Below are positions 24,799 to 62,507 of a stretch of DNA of 64,000 nt, piece by piece. A program made the translations under genes and the position numbers. The notes under the pieces were generated by a model that did no database searches, was not told the origin of the DNA, and saw nothing but the letters and a program-made list of their open reading frames with translations. Source of the DNA: Dryomyza anilis (Eukaryota; Arthropoda; Insecta; Diptera; Dryomyzidae); NCBI GenBank assembly GCA_951804985.1, contig OX638132.1, positions 28,602,440 through 28,666,439 of the forward strand. The letters run 5' to 3'. Every line of letters starts with the position of its first letter. Positions within the stretch are counted from its first letter, which is position 1.

Positions 24799-25757
24799 CA
24801 TTCATTCGCACATAATACGAAAGATTGTTATTTTTATTCTTAATCTAATGAATACGTTTTGTAGCGAATTTACGACTATTTCGACATATTTCAAAGAGAC
24901 AAAGCCATAGTCTGTATTACAAGCTCTCTATTTTCTGCACGTATCCAAAATATATCGTGAAAACCAATAAAAGTTTACAAAATTTGACAATAAACTTCCG
25001 AAAGTGCTATACAAAAATTCCATTTATTTGCGTGTGTTGCCAGAAATATTCACGAATTTTCCGGAAAAATTACAGAGTTTTTGTCTAGGGATTCTGAAAA
25101 CAGAGTCAATGATTATGGAGCAAACTAATTCTCAGGTGCTGATTTATAAACAAAATAAGTAAATTTCAATGTTAAAAATTCAAAACAGTTTTTTTTTTAA
25201 TTTTCATATGAAATTCGATCGGCCTACGATAGAAAGCTGAAACATGCTTAGTTAAAAATCATTTTAGCATTATCTTTTAAAGTTTATTACGAATTCAAAA
25301 AAACATCGAATTTTTGAAAGAATATAGAAGACATTGAAGGTTAATAACTGCTGAATAAGTATAAAAGTTGTGTTACTTAAATTTTAATTGTTTAATGAAA
25401 TTTTTAAAAACTCATAATTGAAAAATAAACTCATATCAGACTGCAAACACAAACATTTAACTCTATCACTTGGACAATTTTTTGAATAATTGAAACCAAA
25501 TAACCAAAATAATTAACTTAAGCGAATTGACACAAATTTATTTTTAAGATTCCAAATACTTTCATTTCCTCATCTTTCATAATTTATTCGATTATATTAT
25601 TTATTATATATTTTATTTGATAATTTAATTACATTTTATATTTACATATATAATTTATATTGTTCTGTTTTCCCCATTTACATCATTCATTAATCCTTCT
25701 TACAATTGTTTTTTCGATGTGTTTTCTTATTTTTCTTTCTGTTTCTTTCTTTTGCAG

Positions 25758-26621
25758 ACTGCTTTTCACACATTCTTAAATATAAACAATAGCTATATAT
25801 ATCAGAAAAACCTACATACTATATATCATTTACGGATCATCATTTCAAAATCGTAACTGCGCTATTTGCAAAGAATTCCGTTGAGTTTATAGAGTTCCAC
25901 ATAAACTAATGTAATACCATAAAAAAAGGACCACTACTACAACAACAACAAAAAAATTATCATTTGCACCGTGTTCAGCAACCAACACTCAAGATAGACG
26001 GCGGCGACCGTCCGATCCGATCCAATTTGATCCGACCCGCACAGTACCGCGCTCGTCGAAATCTGATCCGCAACGCAGTCGTTTTGTCGCCGTCGCCTTC
26101 GTTGCTGTTGTCGTTTTTGTCGACTTTGGAAAATGTTTCGCTTTAAAAATGAATCGTTTTCTTAGCATTCAGCAAAATATTAAATTACGCAACCATCATC
26201 AGTTGTTATTTTATTTTGTTGTTGTTGTAATTGTTGTAACGATACCGCCACCGCTGCTATCATTACAAAGACTAAATCACACATCATCATCAACAACAAC
26301 GTCAAGAACGTCTTCAGCGTTCTCGCAGCAACAAGATCGAGTTTCTGGTTATTGTCCTAGCTAAGCAACAAACATATTCATCATCATCATTGTTAAAAAC
26401 ATCATCATCATCGGTCACAACATAATCTACACAAATACACAACAACAATAATAACAAATACTAAAACCCATCGACGTGCCTTCGAGCCTTGACCCTCACC
26501 TGCACTTGTCGTCACTTCATCATCATCTTTATTTAACCGTTAAAGTGACGACGCAACGTGGCAGCGGCGGCGTTGGTTGGCGACAAGGACGTCGGCAACA
26601 CCACCAACAACGCACCACAAT
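25758..26621 (+). other. gpp: Probable 5'UTR exon of gpp
   Basis: A pyrimidine-rich tract ends in TTTTGCAG at 25750-25757, a good splice acceptor. From there to the start codon at 26622 the sequence becomes richer in GC and in CAA/CAT triplets, unlike the upstream intron-like DNA. It contains several short upstream ATGs, for example at 26131 (stops after ten codons) and at 26149 (about 71 codons), so translation of gpp may depend on leaky scanning or re-initiation. The upstream partner exon and the promoter were not located. Inferred from composition and splice signal only. Confidence 0.5.
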
Positions 26622-52716
<26,095 letters not shown>

Positions 52717-55490
52717 AAAGTATGCGTTTAGGCAGAAAAGAAGAACATATAGACCGACCGACCAACCGACCGACCGTGTATAGATCAATTTGAATGCATA
52801 AAATTTTAAGATTTACTTTTATTTTGAGGGCTGAATATACAGATAGTTTTCCTGTTAGACGTTTAAAGTCAACTACATTATTAAGTTCAAAGTTTGTTAC
52901 ATTTGCCGAATGTGTTTTTATTTTTATTTTTCATTTCCTTTAAACTTGAAAAATTTTATTACAAATTGAAAATTGTTTCTACTTTTGGTTTAATTAATTA
53001 ATAGATTATTATCTATATTATATATATCTGCATTTTTTGTAGCTTTTATTTTCGATTTCGTTTAACTGCTTTAACTGTTAAGTTTCACAAATTGTTTATT
53101 TATATAACTGAATTATTTTATAGGCTATGTTTTTAGTACTAACTACTGTTGCTGTACAAATTGATATTGTTTCATTTTGATTACGTTTTTATTTTTGCTG
53201 TAACATTGTTTAAAAATTAAGTTAAATACTTTTACTAATTAATTTGAAAAAGGGACCAACCAACAACACACAACTATTATAAAACAACGCAAAAAATATG
53301 CATATTTTATTTTTGCAAAGCCAAATAGATTCCTTTAAGTTTTTGCTGCTGCAGCGACGAAAAGCCACTTACTGCCAAGTCCAACAAGCGCCCTTCAGAT
53401 ATAAATAAAATTAAATTTAGTCTAATTTTGAGTTTAAGATTAAAATTTTAAAACATATTTATTTTTATAAACAGTTTTATTTTGCAAATATTTTGCATGT
53501 TGTTTTAAAACCCTAAATTGTTTATTTTTTCTTGTTTAATTTTATGCTGCTGTATTTAAAATTGTTGCTCTGCTCTTTTTACAAAATATATATTTTTTTG
53601 AACTGTTCAAAACTTAACTCTAGTACTAATGCTACCACCTAATTATAAATTTAGTTTAATGCATAAAACAATTTATTCATTTAAGCAACAAAAAAATAAT
53701 AAAAAAAACCATGCGAATCTAATTTAGTTAAAATTCTTTGAGAAATCTAATTTTATTCAAACGAAGCAAATTCAATATAATATATAATAAAAAAAATAAT
53801 GAAATGTAAATGAAAACGAAACAAAGTTTAAGCAAAGCAAAAATATTTAATCAATTAAAATAATACGAATATAATAGCAAATAATATTATTAATGCTGAA
53901 ACTCTTTTTTTTTTAGCTAAGTATATCGAATGACTCTGCATTGCAACACAATGCATTTTTTAAACATAATGCTTAAGATTGTATCTAAATAAATTCACCC
54001 ATATAATGTAATTGAAAATTATATAAACTAATAATAATAAAAAAAAACAGTTAATAAAAACAAAAAATTAAAATACAACACGAATATTAGTTTTCATTTT
54101 GTGCAGTTTTGGTTTTTGTTCGTTTTGTAGTTTTGACAAAGTAGTGCGAAGTACTTTTTATGTTGCATATTTTATGGCGTTTAAGCTGGTAGAGCCTAAA
54201 AGTCGGTACTACACAACATTGTTTTATAATTGCATACATTAAGACGCGCGCTTCTTATACAGCATCCTTTTGTTTTTATTAGTTTTGAAAGTAGCTTTTT
54301 TAAAATATTCAAATGAAGCTGCAACATTAGTTTTAGCATTCAATGCAGTTTAGTTATTGGACACTTTAAATTTTACTTAAACATGAACAAAGAAATGTCA
54401 AGCCCAAGTGCGCTTCGTAATTGAGTGGTGCCAGCAACAGCTGTTGGCGGCGGCGGCGTCTAATGTTAGTTATGCCACACATTAAAGGATCCAGTGAAGC
54501 CAAAAATCCCAACAACAACAACCACATTCAAGTAGAACTTTTTAAAAACAACAAGAACAACAACTTTAAATCAGGAACAACATTTTTGCAATTAAAACGA
54601 GAAATATATAAATTAAATTAAACTAAGTAAAACTAAAAATATACGTATAAAATAGCGTAGCAAGAAGTAGATTTAGTATTTGTAAATTTCATACATACAC
54701 ACACACTTAAGCGTAGTTTTGTACAAAGTAGTTAAACCTTTAACAAACGACGTAAGTTTAGAGTCTTTAAACAAGTCTTAAAACGCAACAGTTGCATGTT
54801 GTACGCACGTAAAACGTCAGCAAACAATTGGTATAAATTTATTTCAATACTTTAATTGAACATTAACGCAATGCGTCTCGATAATGCATTTAAATAAAGA
54901 AGCAGCGTCACATTGTAGATTTGTAATATTAAGCAATTACTTATGTATTACTTTATGTGTGTGTATTGTGTACATCATGCGCCAACAATTCAATGTAAAA
55001 ATAATAAAAACAAAAGTAAAACTTAAAAATAATAGTAATAATAAAGATCTGTTAGTTCGCAACTAAGCGCATATGTAACAATAATATAATTTTATTATAT
55101 ACACTAAATATATATATATATATATTAAACCCTAAACAAAAGTCATGTAATTAGCAAATAATATAAAACTACCTATATTTAAATATAAACATCATTAAAT
55201 TTATTATAATATATTATACAATATCATTAAAACTGCAAGGCATTGTTTGCAAGATCTTTTATTTCTTATTCGGGTTCTTTAAAAAATAACACTTTTTGTG
55301 AAATGACGTACATTTGTTTTAACGTATTTATAAATAGTTCAATTTAACGCGTAATTAACTGATATAACAATTACAAGAATTATGAAAGAAAATGATTAAT
55401 ATTATTATTATTATGAATTGCATAAATAAAATAAAATGTAAAAATAAATATATTATACTATTTTAATGGTTCAATAAAAATGATTATATA
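52717..55490 (+). other. gpp: Probable 3'UTR of gpp
   Basis: About 2.8 kb of AT-rich, largely non-repetitive sequence with no coding potential follows the stop. AATAAA hexamers occur at 53404, near 53988 and at 55473-55478. The last is followed by a GT-rich stretch (GAAGTTATTGGAGCTGCTG) that would suit cleavage. Beyond about 55580 transposon-like sequence begins, so the transcript probably ends near 55490. Several poly(A) sites are possible. Confidence 0.55.
55473..55478 (+). terminator. gpp: Likely distal poly(A) signal of gpp
   Basis: AATAAA in GGTTCAATAAAAATG, followed 25-60 nt later by GT/T-rich sequence. It is the last good signal before repeat-derived DNA resumes. Confidence 0.45.
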
Positions 55491-55582
55491 TAACAGAAGT
55501 TATTGGAGCTGCTGCTTTTTATTTATTTTCAATTCTTTGTAGAAATTTCTAAGGCACCGGATCACTATGGTGCACCCAGACA

Positions 55583-55830
55583 CCCAAAAAACATGGTAAA
55601 TTAATAGTATATCAATAGAAAAACAATAATTTATAATATTATAATTGGCCAATACGATGCGTCCCATTAATTCAGTAATATCGGAACTGTTATTACAATA
55701 TTTTCTTGTACCATAAAATTTATAATGTGCTCCTTTAATTACAATAAGTAAAACCTATAAATATTTAATGATACGTATTATTAATTTTATAGTATAGTCG
55801 AATTACAATTTCCTAATAATTACTTAAAAT
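55583..55830. repeat. Diverged element of the CACCCAG-related group
   Basis: Starts near CACCCAGACACCC and contains AATTGGCCAATACGATGCGT and TAATTACAATAAG, similar to 44437-44645. Confidence 0.45.
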
Positions 55831-56183
55831 AAAAGTAGATTTTAGTAAATTTACTGTATAATTTATTTTAATAAAATGTCGAAACTAAAATTCACATTTA
55901 AAAAATTACACACATTTCAATGTTCGCTTCAGTTTCCAATACTTGAGTCTGCATTTAGAGTCCGTCGCCATAATAGAAGTTCGATTTATAATCTGTAATA
56001 ATTAGAAAAAGTTTAAATATAATTAATTTACATTAAATACATTAAGTCCTTACCAATGTCGCGTTTAATAATGTGGATTATTACTATTTTGAGCAAAAAC
56101 AAACACGCAGAATGACGTACAAAACGAACAAGTTTATATTCGTGTTTATGTTTTTTATGCCATTTTATTATTATGGAAGGAAA

Positions 56184-56400
56184 CCATTAAAACAATAGTA
56201 TTTATTCTATTAAAAATAGTAATATTGAAATATTTAGATTTAAGGTACTGAATTTTTCGAATACTATTATATTAATTAGAAAACTTTTGATTTAAAAAGA
56301 AAAAACTATTAATTTATGAACCATAAGATCAATGGTCGTATCATTAAGTACTTAATGGAATATTTTCATCCAATGGGATATTTTTATGTAATATTAGAAC
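56184..56400. repeat. Diverged element of the CACCCAG-related group
   Basis: Shares ATCATTAAGTACTTAATGGA and ATGGTCGTA with 44437-44645; boundaries uncertain. Confidence 0.4.
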
Positions 56401-56754
56401 TTTAGCAATAACTCCGTGTTTTATGAGTACATACAGTGTCGGTATGGTAGATGGTTTAAGCTAACTTCATAAAAAAAAAATAAAGAATGGACCATGCTCA
56501 TAAAAAATAATATAATTATTTCAGATAATCGGTTCCTCGCGAGGCCTAAATGAGTTAACAAATCGGATATACAATCTTTTAACGGAGTTTCTTTATAGGG
56601 AACTTTTGAAGAGACATTACGTCCCGGTCGGGATGTTTGTCATAGTGTTGTTTACCCAAACATTTCCATAATAAAAATAATTATAACATTTTGTTCTTGA
56701 AAACGACTTTTAAAAGTATTCGAAATTTATATAATTTCAAATAAAATTGTAACG

Positions 56755-57005
56755 TCGATATCTTGTCTGGTTAGTGCGTTGGACTACGAGCGAAAAGTCG
56801 TTGGTGAGTTCGACTACGAGCTGAAATGAATGGTTCGCGGTTCGATCCCCAGCGACTGTCAACATCTTTTTCATAGAAAACATTTTTCTATGCGACGCTA
56901 CTTCTCGGCAGTAAATGGCAAACCTACGAGAGTAAAACATTGCCCATGAAAAGCTCTCACCCACCGTTCGGATTTGGCAATAAACTGTAGGTCCCACCTA
57001 ACCAA
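56755..57005 (+). mobile_element. tRNA-derived SINE
   Basis: A-box-like TGGTTAGTGCG (56768-56778) and a perfect B-box GGTTCGATCCC (56839-56849) are spaced further apart than in a tRNA, with a near-duplication of GGACTACGAGC/TCGACTACGAGC between them. The body continues to CACCCACCGTTCGGATTTGG and AAACTGTAGGTCCCACCTA, a 3' module I recall from fly repeats (GTTCGGAGTCGG...AAACTGTAGGTCCC). It has lost tRNA folding, so it is a SINE head rather than a tRNA gene. Short AT-rich tail after 57005. Confidence 0.75.
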
Positions 57006-57383
57006 TATATAAATACAAACCAATATTTTCATAATATCGATAAGGTAATTTCAACAGTGTAGATTATATATCTATCATTCTCCGATTGAAAATTCCTAAT
57101 GAGGATCAAATAAAGTAACTTATCAGGATCATTACCATTTATATAATGTAAATACACTATGGTGAAAATGATAGGGGAACGAGAAGGTAATGTTCAAGTT
57201 TTCTTTAATATGGTTTACCCATAGAAAACCCGATATGTTTCCGGAATTTTAATATCGAGAAATAAAATATGAAATAACTCCCATTTGATTAAGGTATGAA
57301 ATTTAAAACGTATTGTTATTTATCTAAAAATATGATGTACAAAATCATGTATACAACTAATTTCCTACATATTTATACCACTA

Positions 57384-58062
57384 TCCGAGTGAAAATTGGT
57401 TAAGATTATCCTTATTTCGCATCCGTCCCAGATAAGAATACGATAAGGCATCCCTACTAAAGGCCACCTGAAATGATATTGATCAGGGTCAATTGGATTA
57501 CCCCAATTTGAAATCCACGTAAGGCAACCTGAACCAACCTTCATAAAAAATACTAATCTAAAGTCCACTTAATAAAACCTGATGTGACACTAATGAAAAA
57601 ACGTGATTGGATATCGTATTAATATAATATGATCGAGATGTTATTAAAAACCTTTAATAATTAAATTGGATAGCTAAAATATTCTAATAAAATAAAATAT
57701 TCTAATAAATAAATGTTAAACTCAACTGGAAAAGAAATACAAGTTTTCAACATTTTTAAAAATTTCAAATATCTCATTTAGACAAAAAAACATTGACTTT
57801 TTTTTGCAAAAGTTATTGAAATAACTTAGTTCACAAAACTATTTTTTGTTTGAAAGGTCTCCAATTTGGTAAAAGTAGTTAAGATGAATTTAAATATACA
57901 TTGATTTATATAAGGTAAGGGTAAGATCAGGATGCGGATAGCAACTACGAATAGTGTCACGTTTTGAATCAGGCACTGATAAAAACGCCTGATCATTACT
58001 TGATTTGAAATCAGGCTGCCTGATCAGGCAATGATTTATCCTGAACTAAATTTCCACTCGGG
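57384..58062 (+). mobile_element. Element with CCGAGTGRAAATT ends
   Basis: CCGAGTGAAAATTGGTTAAG at the left and the inverse AATTTCCACTCGGG at the right, about 680 bp apart. The left third matches the inverse of 27220-27479; the right third is rich in CCTGATCAGGC-type palindromes (about 57960-58040). No transposase. Confidence 0.72.
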
Positions 58063-58128
58063 AATATATCCAACAAGAGTGGCCCGACCGACTATAAAAG
58101 ACATGAGACTTAACTTTCCTTACACGTT
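58063..58128 (-). repeat. Fragment of the TAGTCGG...CCGACTA repeat family
   Basis: The inverse reads AAGGAAAGTTAAGTCTCATG and TATAGTCGGTCGGGCCAC, matching the 5' part of the copies at 22728 and 23269. Immediately next to the CCGAGTG element. Confidence 0.6.
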
Positions 58129-59164
58129 TTATTTAATTGAAGGGTTTGGTGCAAAAAATGATCAAGTCCACATTTTTTCGAAATTGAGTTTGAATGTAAT
58201 TATAACGTTATTCGAAATCACCATATAAATATTTGGAGTAAAATCTAATTATATTATAATTAAATTTAAATTAATAAACAGATATATTTCATCAGATATT
58301 AATATATATATAATAATGTCGTATATTTGTAATTTCTGCCATTAAATACATCCAACGTCAAAAAAAGGTTCATTGAATTATATGTATTTGTTTATTTTTG
58401 GTGACAAGGAATTTAAAAATAATAGAATTAGTATGACAACGCATTAATTATATAGAATGTTTTTCACATTCAAACATATATATGTTTAAAATAATGCCGA
58501 AAATTAGTCATTCTGAACATAAATATGTTTTAACGAAAACAAAAATATGTTTGGCTGTTATTATAATGATGTTTGGCAATGCAATAATACTTTTGTTTGC
58601 ATAAAGCTCCAAAGATATATGTAATGCCTGCAAAATTATGTTTGGGAGAGCCCTTTTTTGCAGCGTACTGAGATACCACGATTTAAAAGGTTAATTACGC
58701 AATATATCCGAATTAAAAACTAATGGAATCACTATACCTTATACAAAATTATACTATCAATTTTGAATTTCATAAATTTATCAATGCCAATCAATAAAAA
58801 TAAAGTTTAAAATGTTTTACCGTTGAAAAAGAAATATTTCTCTGTGATAAATTTGTGATTTTACGACATCCTAAAACACGCTAATATCATTGGTATGAGA
58901 ATAACATCGACAGCTGGTAATGCATCAAAGCACCTATCGATCTGAATCATTAATTATAAATAGTTTGTCAACATTTTTTCCTGCAAATAACAAATGGCAA
59001 ATTAATGTTTGGCAAATGATGCAGATCGATAGGTGCTTTAAAAACAAACAATAATTTATCTTGTACCATTAAAGGGTTATGGCGAGTTGAGGGTAAACTA
59101 CATTCAAAAATGTGAAATGTGAAAAATTGCACATTCACCCCTTTGGCATGACAGTGACGATATA

Positions 59165-59226
59165 ATTAATTAAAAAATAATAATTAAAAAATAATAATTA
59201 AAAAATAATAATTAAAAAATAATAAT
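59165..59226. repeat. 15-bp tandem repeat (AATTAAAAAATAATA)
   Basis: About four perfect units. AT-rich minisatellite. Confidence 0.85.
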
Positions 59227-59254
59227 TAAAAAAAATTGTTTTTTTATTTTTTAA

Positions 59255-59450
59255 ATCGTTTAAGTTCATAAATATCATGAATTTTTTCATAAATATTATG
59301 AATGCGTTCATCAATATTATAAACTTTTTCATTATGGTTTTATGAACGTTTCATAAATAGGATGAATTTTGTCATTGGTTGTGTCGTAATGAAAAATTCA
59401 TAAAATTGATAAACAAATTCATAAATAGTATGAACTTTTTTTTCTGTGTT
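59255..59450. repeat. TTCATAAATA(N)TATGAA-rich palindromic block
   Basis: Short palindromes of the form TTCATAAATATTATGAA recur about six times with drift; a similar block lies at about 24390-24560. Possibly a miniature element family. Confidence 0.45.
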
Positions 59451-59459
59451 GAACTTAAC

Positions 59460-61029
59460 AATTTTTTGCCAAACCAAACCCTTAAATTGCATTACCTTTT
59501 TGCACGTTGTAATATGAGCATTTTAAGTTGAATTTGGATTTTATTCATTAGCTAACTTGGGTACTTACCATCGTTCTAAAAGGGCAATACAAATGAAACA
59601 CAGCAGTTTGGCTTTTTTACAAATTTGAACGCACATGTTTATTGAAATATCTTATCAAGTTTTCAAGGTTTACTGTACTAAGTGTTTATTGTATATGTGT
59701 GGATGTGTAATTTAATTGTTGATAATTTACGTATATATATAGAGTATATAGGTAATTAGTTATTGTAATTATATTAATCATTGTTTATGGATACTAAAGT
59801 TATGGTTGGTTTCTTGAATGTGTTTTGCTATAATTGATTGTATTTTATTCTATTCTATTTTTTGTTTGTTTGTTTTAATCGTATTGTAATTATTTAAATG
59901 TTTACTACAAAATTGCAATTGTAAAAATTTTAGAGTACAATTTGTATGTATGGTTGTTTGTATACATAAATATATAATAAATATATTATATATATGTGTA
60001 TATGCATTTATGTATGTGTATATATAATATGTATGTATATAATCTATGTATATAATTGTTATTATATTTGTTGTTGTTAATAATAAGCCTGAGGCACATC
60101 ATTTATTTGAAATTTAATTATTTTATTTTTTTTTATAATTGTTTTACAATGGAAATCATTGAAATGTTAAACATTTTATGCGCACATTAAAAATACATCA
60201 TCATTCATTATACATCAATAGCAGCGGTATGGTATTTCGTACATCACAACATATAAATTGTATTTATTAATATTATTTTCATTTAATGATTAGATGTAAA
60301 TTTGTATGGTTTGATTTTGTTTTGTTTTGTTCATTTTAATATAATTATTTATACTATATAAGCATAATGTTTGTTGTATTTAATATTAATAAGTGTGGAT
60401 AATAAGTAAAACTATTGTAAGCTGTAGAAGAATGCATTCAAAACAATAAAAGTGACTTTACAAAAAAAAAAAACATCAAAAGATTTTATTAAAAAATAGA
60501 AATTTAATGTAAATCAAAAAAGAAAGAGTTATTTAGAGAGAATAAAAAGTTTTCGATTTTATTTCAGACTCTTCCACAAAGTATATGCTACATTTTTTGG
60601 TTATTTTAATTTTATTTGTTTTTTTTTTTCAAATAGCGTAGTTGTAGTAATAAAAATTTCAATAATTGGTTAAAAAAAAATCAGAAATCTGATCATTTCT
60701 GATACATATATTGAATATTTATATTAAATAATAGGAATATTTCAATATTTCATAATCCTTTTGAACATTTAAATGAATTCAAAAATGTACATAATATTAG
60801 GTAATTTTCTCAAAATGATTTTGACGATATATATTTCTTGTGAAGATGTCTAGATTTATATTTTACAAAATGTGGTATAATTGTGAAAAACAAACAAAAT
60901 GGATTTGCATTTAAAATAAATTAAATACAATAAAAAAAAGGAAATACAATTTTTTTATTTATTTAAAGTAAATTTGCAAAATTAAGTTTTATCATATTAA
61001 TTATAAATTATGAATATTAATTATAAATT
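59460..61029. other. AT-rich region without a recognisable gene
   Basis: No element ends and no coding. 59690-60480 has TATG/TGTA-rich simple sequence and AATAAA at about 60446; it could be the 3'UTR of a neighbouring transcript, but nothing proves it. Confidence 0.4.
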
Positions 61030-61518
61030 ACACCGTGCGACAGTATTTTGCAGACTGGACAAAATCGACGTACGTGAAACTGGGATAATTCAGACAATAT
61101 GTGCGAAAACATTTTTATTACGGTTTTTCTTAACATTTGAAATGCAAGGGCATATCAAATTTTGATAGAACATAATAAGTTAAAACACCATAATTCCACG
61201 CTATTTGATATAAAGCTTAAAAAAGAAATTTAGCGGCGTTTTTGAAGTGAAACAGAAAACTATGATGCATTTTTTAATATTAATTTTTATTTAAGATATA
61301 CGTTTTATTTTTAATGTTTTAAAAATAGCGCGAAACTAGTACTAGGCCGGAATGTTTTACCTTTTTTACGCTTTTACGTGGCACATTTGAATAAAAATTT
61401 GATGTATCTTTTAGCTGAGATCTCTCTGAGTATCAATAATAATTCATTTAAAGGTTTTATTTCTATTTGAATTGCTATTATGAGAGATTTTAAAAATCAC
61501 GACATATTTATTTAATTA

Positions 61519-61743
61519 AGGGTCCTATCATGACTGGCGAAGCGAATGTAGTTGGCGAAGCGAACGTTAAAAAGCTACCACAACTTTCATTCGCCAGACT
61601 TTATTCACCAGAAAAAAGTAAACTAAAGCGAACGTAAAAATCATCTGAACGTAAAAATCGTTCGCCTGAACTTCATTCGTCTGACGAATAGAGGCTGTGA
61701 GGCTTTATTCGTTCCTTCGCTTCGTCAGTCGTGATAGGACCCT
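61519..61743. mobile_element. Nested miniature element with AGGGTCCTATCA ends
   Basis: AGGGTCCTATCATGACTGGC (then GAAGCGAA) at the left and the inverse of AGGGTCCTATCACGACTGAC (then GAAGCGAA) at the right: 28-bp inverted ends with two mismatches, about 225 bp total. The inside is rich in GCGAACG and TTCGC motifs. Confidence 0.85.
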
Positions 61744-61984
61744 AAAATTTGAGCCTTAAATGAATTGATATTGAAAAACTGTTTTCATATTCCTACTCAT
61801 AGAGGTCTCAGCTAGGAAGAGCATTCAACTATTTTCATATGTGCCACCAAAAATGTTTATACTTTTTTTTAAATGAAAATATGATATTCACTTGCATTTG
61901 AAATGTAAATATAAACCATAAACGTATTGATCTAATCAAAACTGTTTACACAAAAACTCACAAAATGATCCCTACTTTCACGTA

Positions 61985-62459
61985 CAGGGGCTCTATTCTG
62001 GTTTGATGAGAAATATAAAATGAGAATGAAAATGAGATAAAAACTATTTTCATATTCAGTTAATAACATGATACAAATATATACAGGTACGATCACTCTC
62101 TCATTTTTTTCCAATATTTACTTTAGGTGACACTAGGCAAGTTTTTAGAAGTTTAGTTTTAAAACCAAAACAAAATCGACAATTAAAAAAAAATCAATAT
62201 AAAATTCTATAGAAATGAAAAATAATTATCAAGGTATGCTTTGAGATAACTTAAAAATGTTCACAAATATTTTTATAATCAAAACAAAATCTGAAAAATA
62301 TTTTTCATATTTTCTTTGAACATAAATTTAAAAACTTGCCTAATGTCAAAGTGATCGTACCTGTAAATATTTGTATCATGGTTAATAATATAAAAAATAG
62401 TTTTTGTCTCATTTTCATTCTCATTTTATATTTCTCATCAAACCAGAATAGGGCCCCTG
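61985..62459. mobile_element. Nested element with CAGGGGCYCTATTCTGG ends and about 110-bp inverted arms
   Basis: Left arm 61985-62097 (CAGGGGCTCTATTCTGGTTT, GAGAATGAAAATGAGA, GGTACGATCACT) and right arm 62349-62459 are reverse complements with few changes. The CAGGG start fits the hAT terminal pattern, but no clear 8-bp duplication is seen. Confidence 0.85.
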
Positions 62460-62507
62460 GTCGAAAAGTGTGCACAATTTTGTTTTTGTATATTGTAGCA
62501 CGGTGTT

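Larger units (their letters stand above)
61030..62507. mobile_element. Element with ACACCGT ends, copy 2, carrying two nested elements
   Basis: ACACCGTGCGACAGTATTTT at the left and the inverse of ACACCGTGCTACAATATAC at the right. Arms share CTGAGATCTCTCTGAGTAT and TTTAAAGGTTTTAT with 38752-39528, and the right half repeats them inverted (for example AGAGGTCTCAGCT at about 61801). Insertions at 61519-61743 and 61985-62459 nearly double its length. Confidence 0.75.

Noticed and set aside
26577..26621. N-terminal extension of gpp
   Set aside because: The extension opens with TTG, not ATG; the ATG at 26622 gives the N-terminus expected for the family.
56760..56850. Possible tRNA gene (A- and B-box)
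   Set aside because: Box spacing is too long, no cloverleaf can be drawn, and a SINE body follows.
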